From contig NZ_CP102592.1 of the NCBI RefSeq assembly GCF_025666195.1, forward strand, positions 3,286,001 through 3,350,000: a DNA stretch of 64,000 bases, in the 5' to 3' direction. Under the pieces are notes generated by a model, which saw only the letters and a list, made by a program, of their open reading frames with translations, did not search any database and had not been told where the DNA came from. This DNA comes from Xanthomonas sp. CFBP 8443 (GTDB taxonomy: Bacteria; Pseudomonadota; Gammaproteobacteria; Xanthomonadales; Xanthomonadaceae). Both the position numbers and the translations under genes were made by a program. The first letter of the stretch is position 1; every line of letters starts with the position of its first letter. Below, in pieces: positions 17,055 through 25,682 of the stretch.

Positions 17055-19433
17055 ATGCGGAGCAGGTGGAAACAAGGGATGTTGTGGCTGGCGGCCTTGG
17101 CGCTCGGCCTGGTCCTGGTGGTGTGGCTGCTGCTGCGCGGCAGCCTGGCCAGGCTCGACGGCCAGGTCGATCTGGACGGGCTGGCGGCGCCGGTGACGAT
17201 CCAGCGCGATGCGCTGGGCGTGGTCACCATCGACGCCGGCAACGAGGCCGATGCGATGCGCGCGCTCGGCTACGTGCATGCGCAGGAACGCTACTTCCAG
17301 ATGGACCTGATGCGCCGCGCCGCCGCCGGCGAACTGTCGGACCTGGTCGGCCGCGCCGCGCTCGGGGTGGACGAGCATCGCCGTGCGCACCGCCTGCGCG
17401 CGCGCGCCGGGGCGCAACTGGCTGCCTTCGGCGGTGGCCATGCCGCGGCCCTGCAGGCCTACAGCGCCGGCGTCAATCGCGGCCTGCACACGCTGCGGGT
17501 ACGGCCGTGGCCTTACCTGCTGCTGTTCAAGGCACCGCGCGACTGGCAGCCGGTGGATTCGGTGCTGGCCGGCGAGGCGATGTACTTCGACCTGCAAGGC
17601 CGCCAGGGCGACCGCGAACTGTCGCTGTACCGCCTGCAGCAGCATCTGCCGGCGCCGCTGTTCGCGCTGCTGCGCCACGACGGCAGCAGCTGGGACGCCG
17701 CCCTGGACGCTCCGGCGCGCGGCGACGCCACGCTGCCCGACGCCAGCCAAGTCGATCTGCGCGCCCTGCCCGACGCCCCCTCCGACGGCAGCGCAGCGGA
17801 GCATGCCGCGCCGGGCAGCAACAACTGGGCCATCGCCGGCAGCCGCAGCGCCGACGGCCGTGCCATCGTCGCCAACGACATGCACCTGCAACTGGGCGCG
17901 CCCAGCCTCTGGTTCCGGGTACGGCTGCGCTACGCCGACGCGCAGGCGCCAGGCGGCCGCGTGGACGTCACCGGGTTTTCGCTGCCGGGCCTGCCGGCGG
18001 TGATCGTCGGCAGCAACGGCCATGTCGCCTGGGGCTTCACCAACAGCTACGCCGACACCAGCGACTGGTACCGGCTGACGCCGTGCGCGGCCACGCCGCA
18101 GCCCGGCTGCACCGCGGTGGTCCGCCACCGCGAACGGATCAAGGTGGCCGGCGGCGTCGATGTCGCGCTGGACGTGGAAGACACCGTCTACGGCCCGATC
18201 CTGCAGCACGAGCCGGACGGCACCGCGTTGGCGCAACGCTGGGCGGCGCAGCTGCCCGGCGCATTGAACCTGGGCCTGGCCGACCTGGCCCGCGCCGATT
18301 CGCTGGCCAGCGCCTTCGCCAGTGCCCAGCACATCGCCACCCCGGCGCAGAACATGGTGCTGGCCGACAGCGCCGGGCGTATCGGTTGGCGCGTGCTCGG
18401 TGCGCTGCCGCTGCGCGGCCCGGCGTGCCCCAGCGACGCGCTGGTCCACGACGTCAGCGCAGGCGTGCCGGCGGCGCAACGCTGCGCGCCCTGGCCGGTC
18501 GCCACGCAACATTCGCCGCAGCGCATCGATCCCGCCGACGGGCAGCTGTGGACCGCCAACGCACGCGTGGTCGGCGGCGAGGAGTTCGCGCTGCTCGGCG
18601 ATGGCGGCTACGCGCTGGGCGCGCGCGCGCAGCAGATCCGCGACGACCTGCGCCTGCATCCGCAGCTGGACGAGCGCCAGCTGCTGGCGATCCAGCTCGA
18701 CGACCGCGCGCTACTGCTGCAACGCTGGTGGACGCTGCTGCAGCAACGCGACGGCGGCGCCGCCACGCCCGCGCTGCACGCGCTGGCGCAGGCCAGCAAG
18801 CACTGGGAAGGCCGCGCCAGCACCGATTCGGTCAGCTATCGGCTGGTGCGCGCCTGGCGCCTGGCGCTGCTGACCCGGATCCGCGATGGTCTGATCGCCC
18901 CGGCCCGCGCCCAATTGGGCGCCGACTACGCGATGCCGCCGCTGCCGCAGCTGGAAGCGGTGGCCTGGCCGCTGCTGCAGCAGCAACCACCGCATCTGCT
19001 GCCGCGCCGCTACGGCAGCTGGCAAGCGTTGCTGGAGGACGCCGCCGCCGAGGTCCGCGACGCGCCCGAGCAGGACGCGCCTTTGCCGCAACGCCGTTGG
19101 GGCGAACAGAACACCGCCGCGGTCTGCCATCCGCTGGCGCGGTCGCTGCCCGGCTTCCTGAAGCGCTGGCTGTGCATGCCGGCCGAGCCGCTGTCCGGCG
19201 ACAACGACATGCCGCGGGTGCAGCGCCCGGACTTCGGCGCCTCCGAGCGCATGGTGGTGGCGCCCGGCCACGAGGCCGACGGCATCGCGCACATGCCCGG
19301 CGGCCAGAGCGAGCATCCGCTGTCGCCGTTCTGGGGCGCCGGCCACGACGCCTGGGTGCAGGGCCAGGCAACGCCGTTCCTGCCCGGCCCTGCGCGCTAC
19401 ACGCTGACATTACGACCGCCTGCGCAACAATGA
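17055..19433 (+). CDS. Penicillin-acylase-family (Ntn hydrolase) enzyme
   Basis: A 792-residue periplasmic amidase of the penicillin G acylase/AHL acylase family. These are made as one precursor that cuts itself; the new N-terminal residue of the beta chain is the nucleophile. Here the cut should fall in PGSNNW, leaving Ser255 as nucleophile. An N-terminal membrane/signal segment (about 8-30) exports it. The alpha-chain motif ALGYVHAQERYFQMDLMRR (about 73-91) and the beta-chain GSNGHVAWGFTNSYAD are typical. The substrate could be an acyl-homoserine lactone, a lipopeptide or a beta-lactam side chain; sequence alone does not decide. It is followed by a beta-helix lipoprotein gene about 110 bp away. 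Confidence 0.9.
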   Translation: MRSRWKQGMLWLAALALGLVLVVWLLLRGSLARLDGQVDLDGLAAPVTIQRDALGVVTIDAGNEADAMRALGYVHAQERYFQMDLMRRAAAGELSDLVGRAALGVDEHRRAHRLRARAGAQLAAFGGGHAAALQAYSAGVNRGLHTLRVRPWPYLLLFKAPRDWQPVDSVLAGEAMYFDLQGRQGDRELSLYRLQQHLPAPLFALLRHDGSSWDAALDAPARGDATLPDASQVDLRALPDAPSDGSAAEHAAPGSNNWAIAGSRSADGRAIVANDMHLQLGAPSLWFRVRLRYADAQAPGGRVDVTGFSLPGLPAVIVGSNGHVAWGFTNSYADTSDWYRLTPCAATPQPGCTAVVRHRERIKVAGGVDVALDVEDTVYGPILQHEPDGTALAQRWAAQLPGALNLGLADLARADSLASAFASAQHIATPAQNMVLADSAGRIGWRVLGALPLRGPACPSDALVHDVSAGVPAAQRCAPWPVATQHSPQRIDPADGQLWTANARVVGGEEFALLGDGGYALGARAQQIRDDLRLHPQLDERQLLAIQLDDRALLLQRWWTLLQQRDGGAATPALHALAQASKHWEGRASTDSVSYRLVRAWRLALLTRIRDGLIAPARAQLGADYAMPPLPQLEAVAWPLLQQQPPHLLPRRYGSWQALLEDAAAEVRDAPEQDAPLPQRRWGEQNTAAVCHPLARSLPGFLKRWLCMPAEPLSGDNDMPRVQRPDFGASERMVVAPGHEADGIAHMPGGQSEHPLSPFWGAGHDAWVQGQATPFLPGPARYTLTLRPPAQQ

Positions 19434-19542
19434 CCGATTGCGGCATCGCCCGCGCGCTGCGCGGTACCGCCTGCCACGGCGGCCGCACAGCGCCCGCGGC
19501 CGAACCGCCTTGCCCTCCTCCCCCAAGCAGAGCCTGTATCCG

Positions 19543-20592
19543 ATGACGCTTCGCCGCCCCTTGCTCGCCCTGCTGTTGCCGCTCGCCGCCTGCCTGTCGA
19601 GCGGCTGCGCCACGGCGGCCACGCCCGCGTCCACCGCCGCTGCCACCGATTGCAGCGTGCGCGCGGAACCCGGCGACGACCTGCAGGCGGCGGTCGACCG
19701 CGTGCCCAACGACGGCAAGCCGGCCACCGTGTGCCTCACCGCCGGCGACTTCCACGTGACCAAGCTGCTGTCGATCCAGCGCGACGGCCTGCGCCTGCGC
19801 GGCCAGGGCGATGCCACGGTGCTGCGCATGCAGGACGGCGTGCAGCAGCCGGTCATCGTGGTCGGCGACTACCAGAACGAACGCCCGCAGCGGCCGATCC
19901 GCGACGTCAGCGTCGAGCAACTGCAGATCGTCGGCGGCAGCGCCGAGAAGGAATTCATGCCCGAGCGCCCGTACCTGAGCAACAGCCTGGTGGTGGTGCG
20001 CGCCGGCCAGAACATCCGCCTGTCCCGGCTGCGCGTGAGCAAGTGCCGCAGCGCCTGCCTGCTCAGCGAGTACGACAGCCGCGACCTGCTGATCGAGCGC
20101 AACGACGTGTCCGGCGCGATCTGGGACGGGGTCTCGTTCAACCGCACCGCCAAGGTCAAGCTGATCGACAACTACATCCACGACAACGTCGCCGCCGGCA
20201 TCACCACCGAGCACCTGGAAGACAGCGAGATCCGCAACAACCGCCTGGAGCGCAACGGCAGCCAGGGCGTGTACCTGGCCGATGCGCGGCGCAACCTGTT
20301 CGCCGGCAACCAGTTCACCGGCAACAAGGGCGCCGGCATCTACCTTGCCTGCTCGATCCGCCAGCGCACTCCGGAGATCCTGTGCTGGGACAACAGCATG
20401 AGCCAGGACAACACCTTCGAGAACAACACCTTCAAGGACAACCCCTATACCTACACGATCGGCGTGGACCGCGCCGCCAACTGCAGTGGCGCGGACTTCC
20501 GCCAGAATCTGTGGCGCAAGAACAACCAGGCCGACGCCTCCGGGGTGGACATCCAGCCCGAACGCTACGGGCGCTGCATGCGCTTCGAATAA
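19543..20592 (+). CDS. Lipoprotein with right-handed parallel beta-helix (PbH1 repeats)
   Basis: A 349-residue exported lipoprotein: signal MTLRRPLLALLLPLAACLSS with lipobox Cys22. The mature part has repeated short strands of the PbH1/NosD type (for example LIDNYIHDNVAAGITTEHL, SEIRNNRLERNGSQGVYLA, NLFAGNQFTGNKGAGIYLA), the pattern of a right-handed beta-helix as found in pectate lyases, alginate epimerases and glycan-binding proteins. No catalytic set can be named. The start at 19543 is chosen because the signal peptide begins there. The Asn ladder characteristic of such helices is plain. It follows the acylase gene on the same strand. Confidence 0.82.
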   Translation: MTLRRPLLALLLPLAACLSSGCATAATPASTAAATDCSVRAEPGDDLQAAVDRVPNDGKPATVCLTAGDFHVTKLLSIQRDGLRLRGQGDATVLRMQDGVQQPVIVVGDYQNERPQRPIRDVSVEQLQIVGGSAEKEFMPERPYLSNSLVVVRAGQNIRLSRLRVSKCRSACLLSEYDSRDLLIERNDVSGAIWDGVSFNRTAKVKLIDNYIHDNVAAGITTEHLEDSEIRNNRLERNGSQGVYLADARRNLFAGNQFTGNKGAGIYLACSIRQRTPEILCWDNSMSQDNTFENNTFKDNPYTYTIGVDRAANCSGADFRQNLWRKNNQADASGVDIQPERYGRCMRFE

Positions 20593-20703
20593 GGCGCGGC
20601 GCAGCGCGATGGCCGCCCCCGCGATGACGCACGCTCCGCTGCAGCTGTCCGGCGCCAGGCCGCCGGCGGACCGCGCGTGGCGGCGCCCGAGCAGCGCCAG
20701 GCC

Positions 20704-21840
20704 ATGTCGATAGTCGAGCGGCGATCCAGGGCGCTCGAGGCATCGGGCATGGAGCCGGATGGCCTGTCTCCTGCCGACCACGACCACGCCGCACCAGGCG
20801 CGCACGGCGACGAGACGTACCAGAACCACATCCGCCGCATGCTCGGCAGTTCCATCATGACCATCCAGCTGCTGACGCTGGTGGCCTGGCCGGCGTCGGT
20901 GCTGTGCAACCCGCACCTGCAAGGACCGCTGGACGCCCGCTACGCGCTGGTGTTCGTCGCCCTGCTCATCAGCTCGGCGAACATGAGCCTGGCCAAGCGG
21001 TTCTGGCAGTGGCGGCAGAGCGGCTTCCTGTTCGTGATCGCGCTGACCACCGCGTTCCGGGTCGAACTCCACGCCATGGGCGAAAACGGGCTGTTCTGGG
21101 TGCTGCCGGTGGCGATCACCATCTGCCTGGGCGTCAGCCTGCTGTTCTCGCTGTCGCGCGACTACCTGCTGGCCATGGCCTGCACCTGGGCGATCATGTT
21201 CAGCGGACAGCCGCGACTGGTGCCGGTGGCCGGCGATCTTCCGCTGCTGGCGATCCTGCTGGCGGTGGTGGCGCTGCTCGGTGTCGCCCTCAACCGCATG
21301 TTCGTGGGCGCCATGCGCACCGCCTACACGCTGAAGGAAGACTACCGGCGCCTGGCCGAGACCGACGCGTTGACCGGTATCGCCAACCGCCGCGCGCTGA
21401 TGACGCAGCTGCGAGCGGCGACCGCGCGCGGGCACGACACGCTGCATTTCGCGATGCTGGACATCGACGACTTCAAGCAGGTCAACGACACCCATGGCCA
21501 CCACGTCGGCGACGCGGTGCTGCTGGCGCTTGCCGCCGAACTGGTCGGGCTCGGCGTGCGCTGCAAGATCGGCCGGCTCGGTGGCGAGGAATTCGGCGTG
21601 CTGTTCGAGAACATGAGCGACGCGCAGGTCGGCGCGTCGCTGCAACGGTTGCTCGACCGGGTCCGCAGCCTGCGCGTGGAAGGCGTGGAATTCGCGTTCA
21701 GCGCCGGCGCCGCGCGGCTGGGCGCCGGCGGCGACGTGGCGGACCTGCTCAAGCGCGCCGACCAGGCGCTGTACACGGCCAAGCGCGAAGGCAAGGGCCG
21801 CATCCACATCGGTATCGGCAACGCTGCCGACGACGCCTGA
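20704..21840 (+). CDS. Membrane-bound diguanylate cyclase (GGDEF)
   Basis: A 378-residue enzyme predicted to make cyclic di-GMP. The N-terminal half (about 45-205) holds six or so hydrophobic segments (for example LLTLVAWPASVL, YALVFVALLISSA, LFVIALTTAF, LLAILLAVVALLGVAL) as an unclassified sensor. The C-terminal GGDEF domain (about 220-378) has DALTGIANRRAL and the active-site GGEEF at 293-297, in its active form. No RxxD inhibitory site is evident five residues before GGEEF. An in-frame GTG at 20677 is an alternative start. Confidence 0.88.
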   Translation: MSIVERRSRALEASGMEPDGLSPADHDHAAPGAHGDETYQNHIRRMLGSSIMTIQLLTLVAWPASVLCNPHLQGPLDARYALVFVALLISSANMSLAKRFWQWRQSGFLFVIALTTAFRVELHAMGENGLFWVLPVAITICLGVSLLFSLSRDYLLAMACTWAIMFSGQPRLVPVAGDLPLLAILLAVVALLGVALNRMFVGAMRTAYTLKEDYRRLAETDALTGIANRRALMTQLRAATARGHDTLHFAMLDIDDFKQVNDTHGHHVGDAVLLALAAELVGLGVRCKIGRLGGEEFGVLFENMSDAQVGASLQRLLDRVRSLRVEGVEFAFSAGAARLGAGGDVADLLKRADQALYTAKREGKGRIHIGIGNAADDA

Positions 21841-21987
21841 CCCGGCGGCGCCGCGGCAAGCGACGATCGCCAGCGCATTGCAGCGGCGCGGAAGCGCCGC
21901 TTGCATAGTCCAGCAGCGCGACCGGGCGCCGCCAGCCAGCGCCGGGGCCGCAGCCCCGCGCGCCGCGCAGCGAGTGCCGCGCTCAGC

Positions 21988-23682
21988 TCACGAGGCCAGG
22001 GCCTGCTCGTGCACCCCGGCCACCGCGCGCCCGGACGGATCGGCCATCGTCGCGAAACTCGCATCCCAGGCGATCGCCGCCGGCGAGGAACAGGCGATCG
22101 ACTTGCCGCCGGGCACGGTCTCGGCCGCCGCAGGCGTGGGGAACGCGCGCTCGAACAGCGTGCGGTAGTAATAGCCTTCCTTGGTCTGCGGCGGGTTGAC
22201 CGGGAAGCGCTTGTCGGCCGCGGCCAGTTCGCGATCGCTGACCTGCGCCTCGGCATGCGCCTTGAGCCCGTCGATCCAGCCGTAGCCGACGCCGTCGCTG
22301 AACTGCTCCTTCTGCCGCCACAGGATCGACTCGGGCAGGTAGCCTTCGAACGCCGCGCGCAGCACGCCTTTTTCCATGCGCACCGCGCCGGGGTTGGTCT
22401 TGTCGATCATCTTGTACTGCGCGTCCATGCGCATCGCCACGTCCATGAACTCCACGTCCAGGAACGGCACGCGCGGCTCCACGCCCCAGGCCATCATCGA
22501 CTTGTTGGCGCGCAGGCAGTCGTAGTTGTACAGCGCGTCGAGCTTGCGGATCAGCTCCTCGTGGAACTCGCGCGCGTTCGGCGCCTTGTGGAAGTACAGG
22601 TAGCCGCCGAAGATCTCGTCGCTGCCCTCGCCGGACAGCACCATCTTCACTCCCATCGCCTTGATCCGCCGCGCCAGCAGGAACATCGGCGTGGACGCGC
22701 GGATGGTGGTGACGTCGTAGGTCTCGATGTGCCGGATCACTTCCGGCAGCGCGTCCAGGCCTTCCTCGAAGGTGTATTCGAAGCCGTGGTGCACGGTGCC
22801 CAGCGATTCGGCGGCGATCGCCGCGGCGGCCAGGTCCGGCGAACCCTTCAGGCCGATCGCGAACGAATGCAGGCGCGGCCACCAGGCCTCGGCCTCGTCG
22901 TTGTCCTCGATGCGCTTGCGCGCGAAGCGCGCCGCCACCGCCGCGACCAGCGACGAATCCAGCCCGCCGGACAGCAGCACGCCGTACGGCACGTCGGTCA
23001 TCAGCTGGCGGTGCACCGCGCGCTCGAAGGCCTCGCGCAGCTCCTGCTTGCTCACCTCCACGCCCTGCACCGCATCGTAGTCGCGCCACGGCTTGCGGTA
23101 GTACTGCACCAGTTCGCCGCTGGCGCTGTCGTAGTAGTGGCCGGGCGGAAACTGGGCGACGTCGGCGCAGCTGTCGGCCAGCGACTTCATCTCCGAGGCC
23201 ACGCGCAGCCGGCCCTGCTGGTCGTGGCCCCAGTACAGCGGGCACACGCCCATCGGATCGCGCGCGATCAGCGCGCGCCCGGCCGCCTTGTCCCACAGCG
23301 CGAAGGCGAAGATGCCGTTGAGCCGGTTGAGCAGCGTGGCCGGTTGCTCCTCGCGATACAGCGCATTGATCACCTCGCAGTCCGACGCGGTCTGGAACGC
23401 GTAGGGCCGGGCCAGCTGCTTCTTCAGCTCGCGGTGGTTGTAGATCTCGCCGTTGACCGCCAGCGCCAGCTGGCCGTCTTCCGACAGCAGCGGCTGCGAG
23501 CCGCCGGCCGGATCGACGATGGCCAGGCGCTCATGCACCAGGATCGCGCCGTCGTCGGCATACACGCCGCTCCAGTCCGGGCCGCGATGGCGCTGCCGCT
23601 GCGAGCAGTCCAGCGCCTGCCGGCGCAGCGCCTGCAGGTCGTCGCCCGGTTGCAGGCCGAAGATGCCGAAGATCGAACACAT
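21988..23682 (-). CDS. asnB: Asparagine synthetase B (glutamine-hydrolysing)
   Basis: AsnB makes asparagine from aspartate, ATP and glutamine. The 564-residue protein begins MCSIFG: after removal of Met, Cys2 is the nucleophile of the N-terminal glutaminase domain (to about 205). The synthetase domain has the PP-loop LLSGGLDSSLVAAVAAR (about 232-248) and the later VLSGEGSDEIFGGY. A strong ribosome-binding site (AGGAG) lies before the ATG. Upstream on the same strand are an Asn-rich leader peptide and a terminator with an alternative pairing partner, so transcription is probably controlled by attenuation in response to charged tRNA-Asn. Confidence 0.97.
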   Translation of the reverse strand: MCSIFGIFGLQPGDDLQALRRQALDCSQRQRHRGPDWSGVYADDGAILVHERLAIVDPAGGSQPLLSEDGQLALAVNGEIYNHRELKKQLARPYAFQTASDCEVINALYREEQPATLLNRLNGIFAFALWDKAAGRALIARDPMGVCPLYWGHDQQGRLRVASEMKSLADSCADVAQFPPGHYYDSASGELVQYYRKPWRDYDAVQGVEVSKQELREAFERAVHRQLMTDVPYGVLLSGGLDSSLVAAVAARFARKRIEDNDEAEAWWPRLHSFAIGLKGSPDLAAAAIAAESLGTVHHGFEYTFEEGLDALPEVIRHIETYDVTTIRASTPMFLLARRIKAMGVKMVLSGEGSDEIFGGYLYFHKAPNAREFHEELIRKLDALYNYDCLRANKSMMAWGVEPRVPFLDVEFMDVAMRMDAQYKMIDKTNPGAVRMEKGVLRAAFEGYLPESILWRQKEQFSDGVGYGWIDGLKAHAEAQVSDRELAAADKRFPVNPPQTKEGYYYRTLFERAFPTPAAAETVPGGKSIACSSPAAIAWDASFATMADPSGRAVAGVHEQALAS

Positions 23683-23720
23683 GAAACACTCCTGGTCGTG
23701 GGGTTGGTGTTACTTGCATT

Positions 23721-23740
23721 CCCGGCCATCGATGGCCGGG
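23721..23740. repeat. 20-bp perfect palindrome in the asnB 5' leader
   Basis: CCCGGCCATCGATGGCCGGG, perfectly self-complementary, lies between the attenuator terminator and the asnB ribosome-binding site, 38 bp before the ATG. In the mRNA it would form a stable hairpin or, as DNA, could bind a dimeric protein. Confidence 0.7.
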
Positions 23741-23773
23741 CTGTCGTGGGGGATCCGCCACTCCACGCACCCA

Positions 23774-23805
23774 TAAAAAAACCCGCATCGGCTGATGCGG
23801 GTTTT
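23774..23805 (-). terminator. Attenuator terminator upstream of asnB
   Basis: On the minus strand ACCCGCATC (23802-23794), loop AGCC, GATGCGGGT (23789-23781), then a run of seven T: a strong intrinsic terminator placed about 90 bp before asnB. Its 5' arm ACCCGCATC can instead pair perfectly (9 bp) with GATGCGGGT at 23855-23847 inside the leader peptide coding region, with three more pairs (GGC/GCC) beyond one mismatch. The two structures exclude each other, as in amino-acid attenuators. Confidence 0.85.
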
Positions 23806-23836
23806 CTGGATACTGGGCGTGGTGTTTCGGTAGCGC

Positions 23837-23932
23837 CTAGTCGCAGACCCGCATCGGCCGCGCACGATTATTCGCCAGCGCACTATTGCGGCCGTTGGCG
23901 TGGATCGGGCGGAGGGCGGACAGCGAGGTCAT
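23837..23932 (-). CDS. Asn-rich leader peptide of the asnB attenuator (31 residues)
   Basis: A small frame from the ATG at 23932 to a TAG at 23837. It encodes 31 residues with Asn at positions 13, 16, 21 and 22 (HANGRNSALANN). Three of the four Asn codons are AAT, a rare choice in this GC-rich DNA where AAC dominates. Codons 26-29 (CCG ATG CGG GTC) contain GATGCGGGT, the segment able to pair with the terminator 5' arm. A ribosome at the stop codon would cover this segment; one stalled at AAT AAT, 11 nt before it, would leave it free. The frame begins 38 bp after dapE. A weak promoter (TTGCGC, 17 bp, TACGTT) may lie at 23967-23939; otherwise transcripts come from dapE. Confidence 0.75.
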   Translation of the reverse strand: MTSLSALRPIHANGRNSALANNRARPMRVCD

Positions 23933-23970
23933 GCGGCGAACGTAACCCGGCACGCAGGCCGGCGCAACTG

Positions 23971-25107
23971 TTACGCCAGCAACCGTTCGATCAGGCGCAG
24001 GTACAACCCGGGCAAGGCGTCCAGGTCGGCGACGCTGACGTGCTCGTCCACCTGGTGGATGCTGGCGTTGACCGGACCGACCTCGATGCACTGCGCGCCC
24101 AGCGGCGCGATGAAGCGCGCATCGGAGGTGCCGCCGCCGGTGCTCTCTTCCGGCGCCGCGCCGGCGAAGGCGCCGAGCACCTCGCGCGCGACGCTGCGCA
24201 GGCGTCCTTCCGGGGTGTAGAACGGCTCGCCGCTGCGATGCCAGCGCAGCGTGCAGTCCAGGCCGTGGCGATCGAGCAACGCGGCGATCTCCGCTTCCAG
24301 CCGCGGCGCGTCCCAGTGCGGGTTGTAGCGCAGGTTGAAGGCCACCTGCAGCTCGCCGGGGATCACGTTGTTGGCGCCGGTGCCGGCGTGCAGATTGGAG
24401 ATCTGCAGGCTGGTCGGCGGGAAGCTCTCGTAGCCGTCGTCCCAATGCCGCGCGACCAGCTCGGCCAGCGCCGGCGCGGCCAGGTGGATCGGATTGCGTG
24501 CCTTGTGCGGATACGCCACATGGCCCTGCACGCCCTTGACCGCGAGCGTGGCGGACAGGCTGCCGCGGCGTCCAACCCGCAGCAGGTCGCCGAGTCGCGC
24601 GGTGGACGACGGTTCGCCGGTGATGCACCAGTCGATGCGCTCGCCGCGCGCACGGAAGGTCTCGGCGACCTTGCGCACGCCGTCCAGCGCGTCGCCTTCC
24701 TCGTCGGAGGTCAGCAACAGCGCCAACCTGCCGGGATGATCGGGATGCGCGGCGACGAACCGCTCGGCGGCGACCACGAACGCGGCCACCCCGCTCTTCA
24801 TGTCGGCCGCCCCGCGTCCATACAGCACGCCGTCGCGGATCTGCGGCACGAACGGATCGCTGGCCCAGGCCTCGCGCGGCCCCGGCGGCACCACATCGGT
24901 ATGCCCGAGCAGCGCCAGCACCGGGCCGTCGTCGCCGGCGCCGCCGTGGGTGGCCCAGAGGTTGTCGACCTCGCCGAAGCGCAGCCGCTCGATGGCGAAA
25001 CCGGCGCGCGCCAGCCGCTGCGCGATCAGCGCCTGGCAGCCGGCATCGTCCGGGGTCACCGACGGGCGGGCGATCAGTTCGCAGGTGAGGTCGACGACGT
25101 CGGACAT
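23971..25107 (-). CDS. dapE: Succinyl-diaminopimelate desuccinylase
   Basis: DapE removes succinate from N-succinyl-LL-diaminopimelate in the succinylase branch of lysine and peptidoglycan precursor synthesis. It is a 378-residue M20-family di-zinc enzyme. The motif [11 protein letters not shown] supplies His69 and catalytic Asp71; [11 protein letters not shown] supplies bridging Asp102; SDEEGDA supplies Glu136/137. The dimerisation domain (about 180-295) and the C-terminal [12 protein letters not shown] are also present. The yffB-like gene lies upstream on the same strand, as in E. coli, but separated by a REP-like repeat. The asnB leader begins 38 bp downstream. Confidence 0.96.
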   Translation of the reverse strand: MSDVVDLTCELIARPSVTPDDAGCQALIAQRLARAGFAIERLRFGEVDNLWATHGGAGDDGPVLALLGHTDVVPPGPREAWASDPFVPQIRDGVLYGRGAADMKSGVAAFVVAAERFVAAHPDHPGRLALLLTSDEEGDALDGVRKVAETFRARGERIDWCITGEPSSTARLGDLLRVGRRGSLSATLAVKGVQGHVAYPHKARNPIHLAAPALAELVARHWDDGYESFPPTSLQISNLHAGTGANNVIPGELQVAFNLRYNPHWDAPRLEAEIAALLDRHGLDCTLRWHRSGEPFYTPEGRLRSVAREVLGAFAGAAPEESTGGGTSDARFIAPLGAQCIEVGPVNASIHQVDEHVSVADLDALPGLYLRLIERLLA

Positions 25108-25122
25108 GGGTCTGGGGTCACG

Positions 25123-25240
25123 GTAGGAGCGGCTTCAGCCGCGACAGGTACGCAGGGTGCCATGCGATGCCGGCAACTGCGCTTGATTCGGGTTTCAATG
25201 ACATTCCGGCGATACGGTCGCGGCTGAAGCCGCTCCTACA
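25123..25240. repeat. REP-like inverted repeat pair between yffB and dapE
   Basis: GTAGGAGCGGCTTCAGCCGC starts the left arm (25123-25145) and its exact complement ends the right arm (25217-25239). Arms are 23 bp with a 71-bp spacer. Same family as 6291-6361. It breaks the usual close yffB-dapE spacing. Confidence 0.9.
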
Positions 25241-25280
25241 GGAAGCGGCGAACGGCAGCGGCAGCGCCACCGACACCGGC

Positions 25281-25640
25281 TCAGCCCACGCCGAAACGCT
25301 GCTTGAAGCCGTTGTCCGAGAAACCCTGGCTCAGCGTGCCATCGTCGGTGATCACCACCGGCCGCCGGATCAGCTGCGGGTATTCGCGCAGCAGCAGCTT
25401 CCATTCGGCCTCGGACCCGGGCGTCTTCTTGTTGTCCGGCAGCTGGCGCCAGGTGGTCGAGGACTTGTTGACCAGCGCGTCGAAGCCGCCGGCCTTGCCG
25501 GCCCATTCGACCATGGTCTCCGGGCTCGGCTTGTGCTCGCGGTAGTCGACGAAGCTGTAGGTCACGCCGAAACGGTCCAGCCACTTCGTCGCCTTCTTGC
25601 AGGTATCGCAGTTCTTCAATCCGTACAGCGTGGTGCTCAT
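25281..25640 (-). CDS. yffB: ArsC/Spx-family protein (YffB-like)
   Basis: A 119-residue thioredoxin-fold protein of the ArsC/Spx superfamily. It has the redox pair CDTC (Cys11, Cys14) in TLYGLKNCDTCKKA. Arg residues in the IRRPVVITD stretch (about 95-104) match the family pattern of a cis-Pro before the strand. E. coli YffB, which sits beside dapE, is reported to bind glutathione; its physiological job is not settled. The start at 25640 is chosen because MSTTLYG begins the fold; the longer frame adds only Arg/Pro-rich sequence. Not a convincing arsenate reductase. Confidence 0.88.
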   Translation of the reverse strand: MSTTLYGLKNCDTCKKATKWLDRFGVTYSFVDYREHKPSPETMVEWAGKAGGFDALVNKSSTTWRQLPDNKKTPGSEAEWKLLLREYPQLIRRPVVITDDGTLSQGFSDNGFKQRFGVG

Positions 25641-25682
25641 ATGCGTTTCCAGGGTAGGCCGCGCTCGGCGCGGCACCGGCGC

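Noticed and set aside
18832..21906. A 1024-codon frame on the minus strand opposite the acylase, beta-helix and GGDEF genes
   Set aside because: It spans three real plus-strand genes and their gaps with low-complexity Ala/Arg/Gln sequence; no start signal or family likeness.
23837..24628. A 263-residue minus-strand protein ending in the Asn-rich peptide
   Set aside because: Its first 230 codons lie inside dapE in another frame and have no protein-like character; only the last 31 codons, after dapE, fit a leader peptide.
25281..25640. Arsenate reductase
   Set aside because: Although ArsC-like, it sits beside dapE like YffB and has the CxxC form seen there; no ars genes are nearby.
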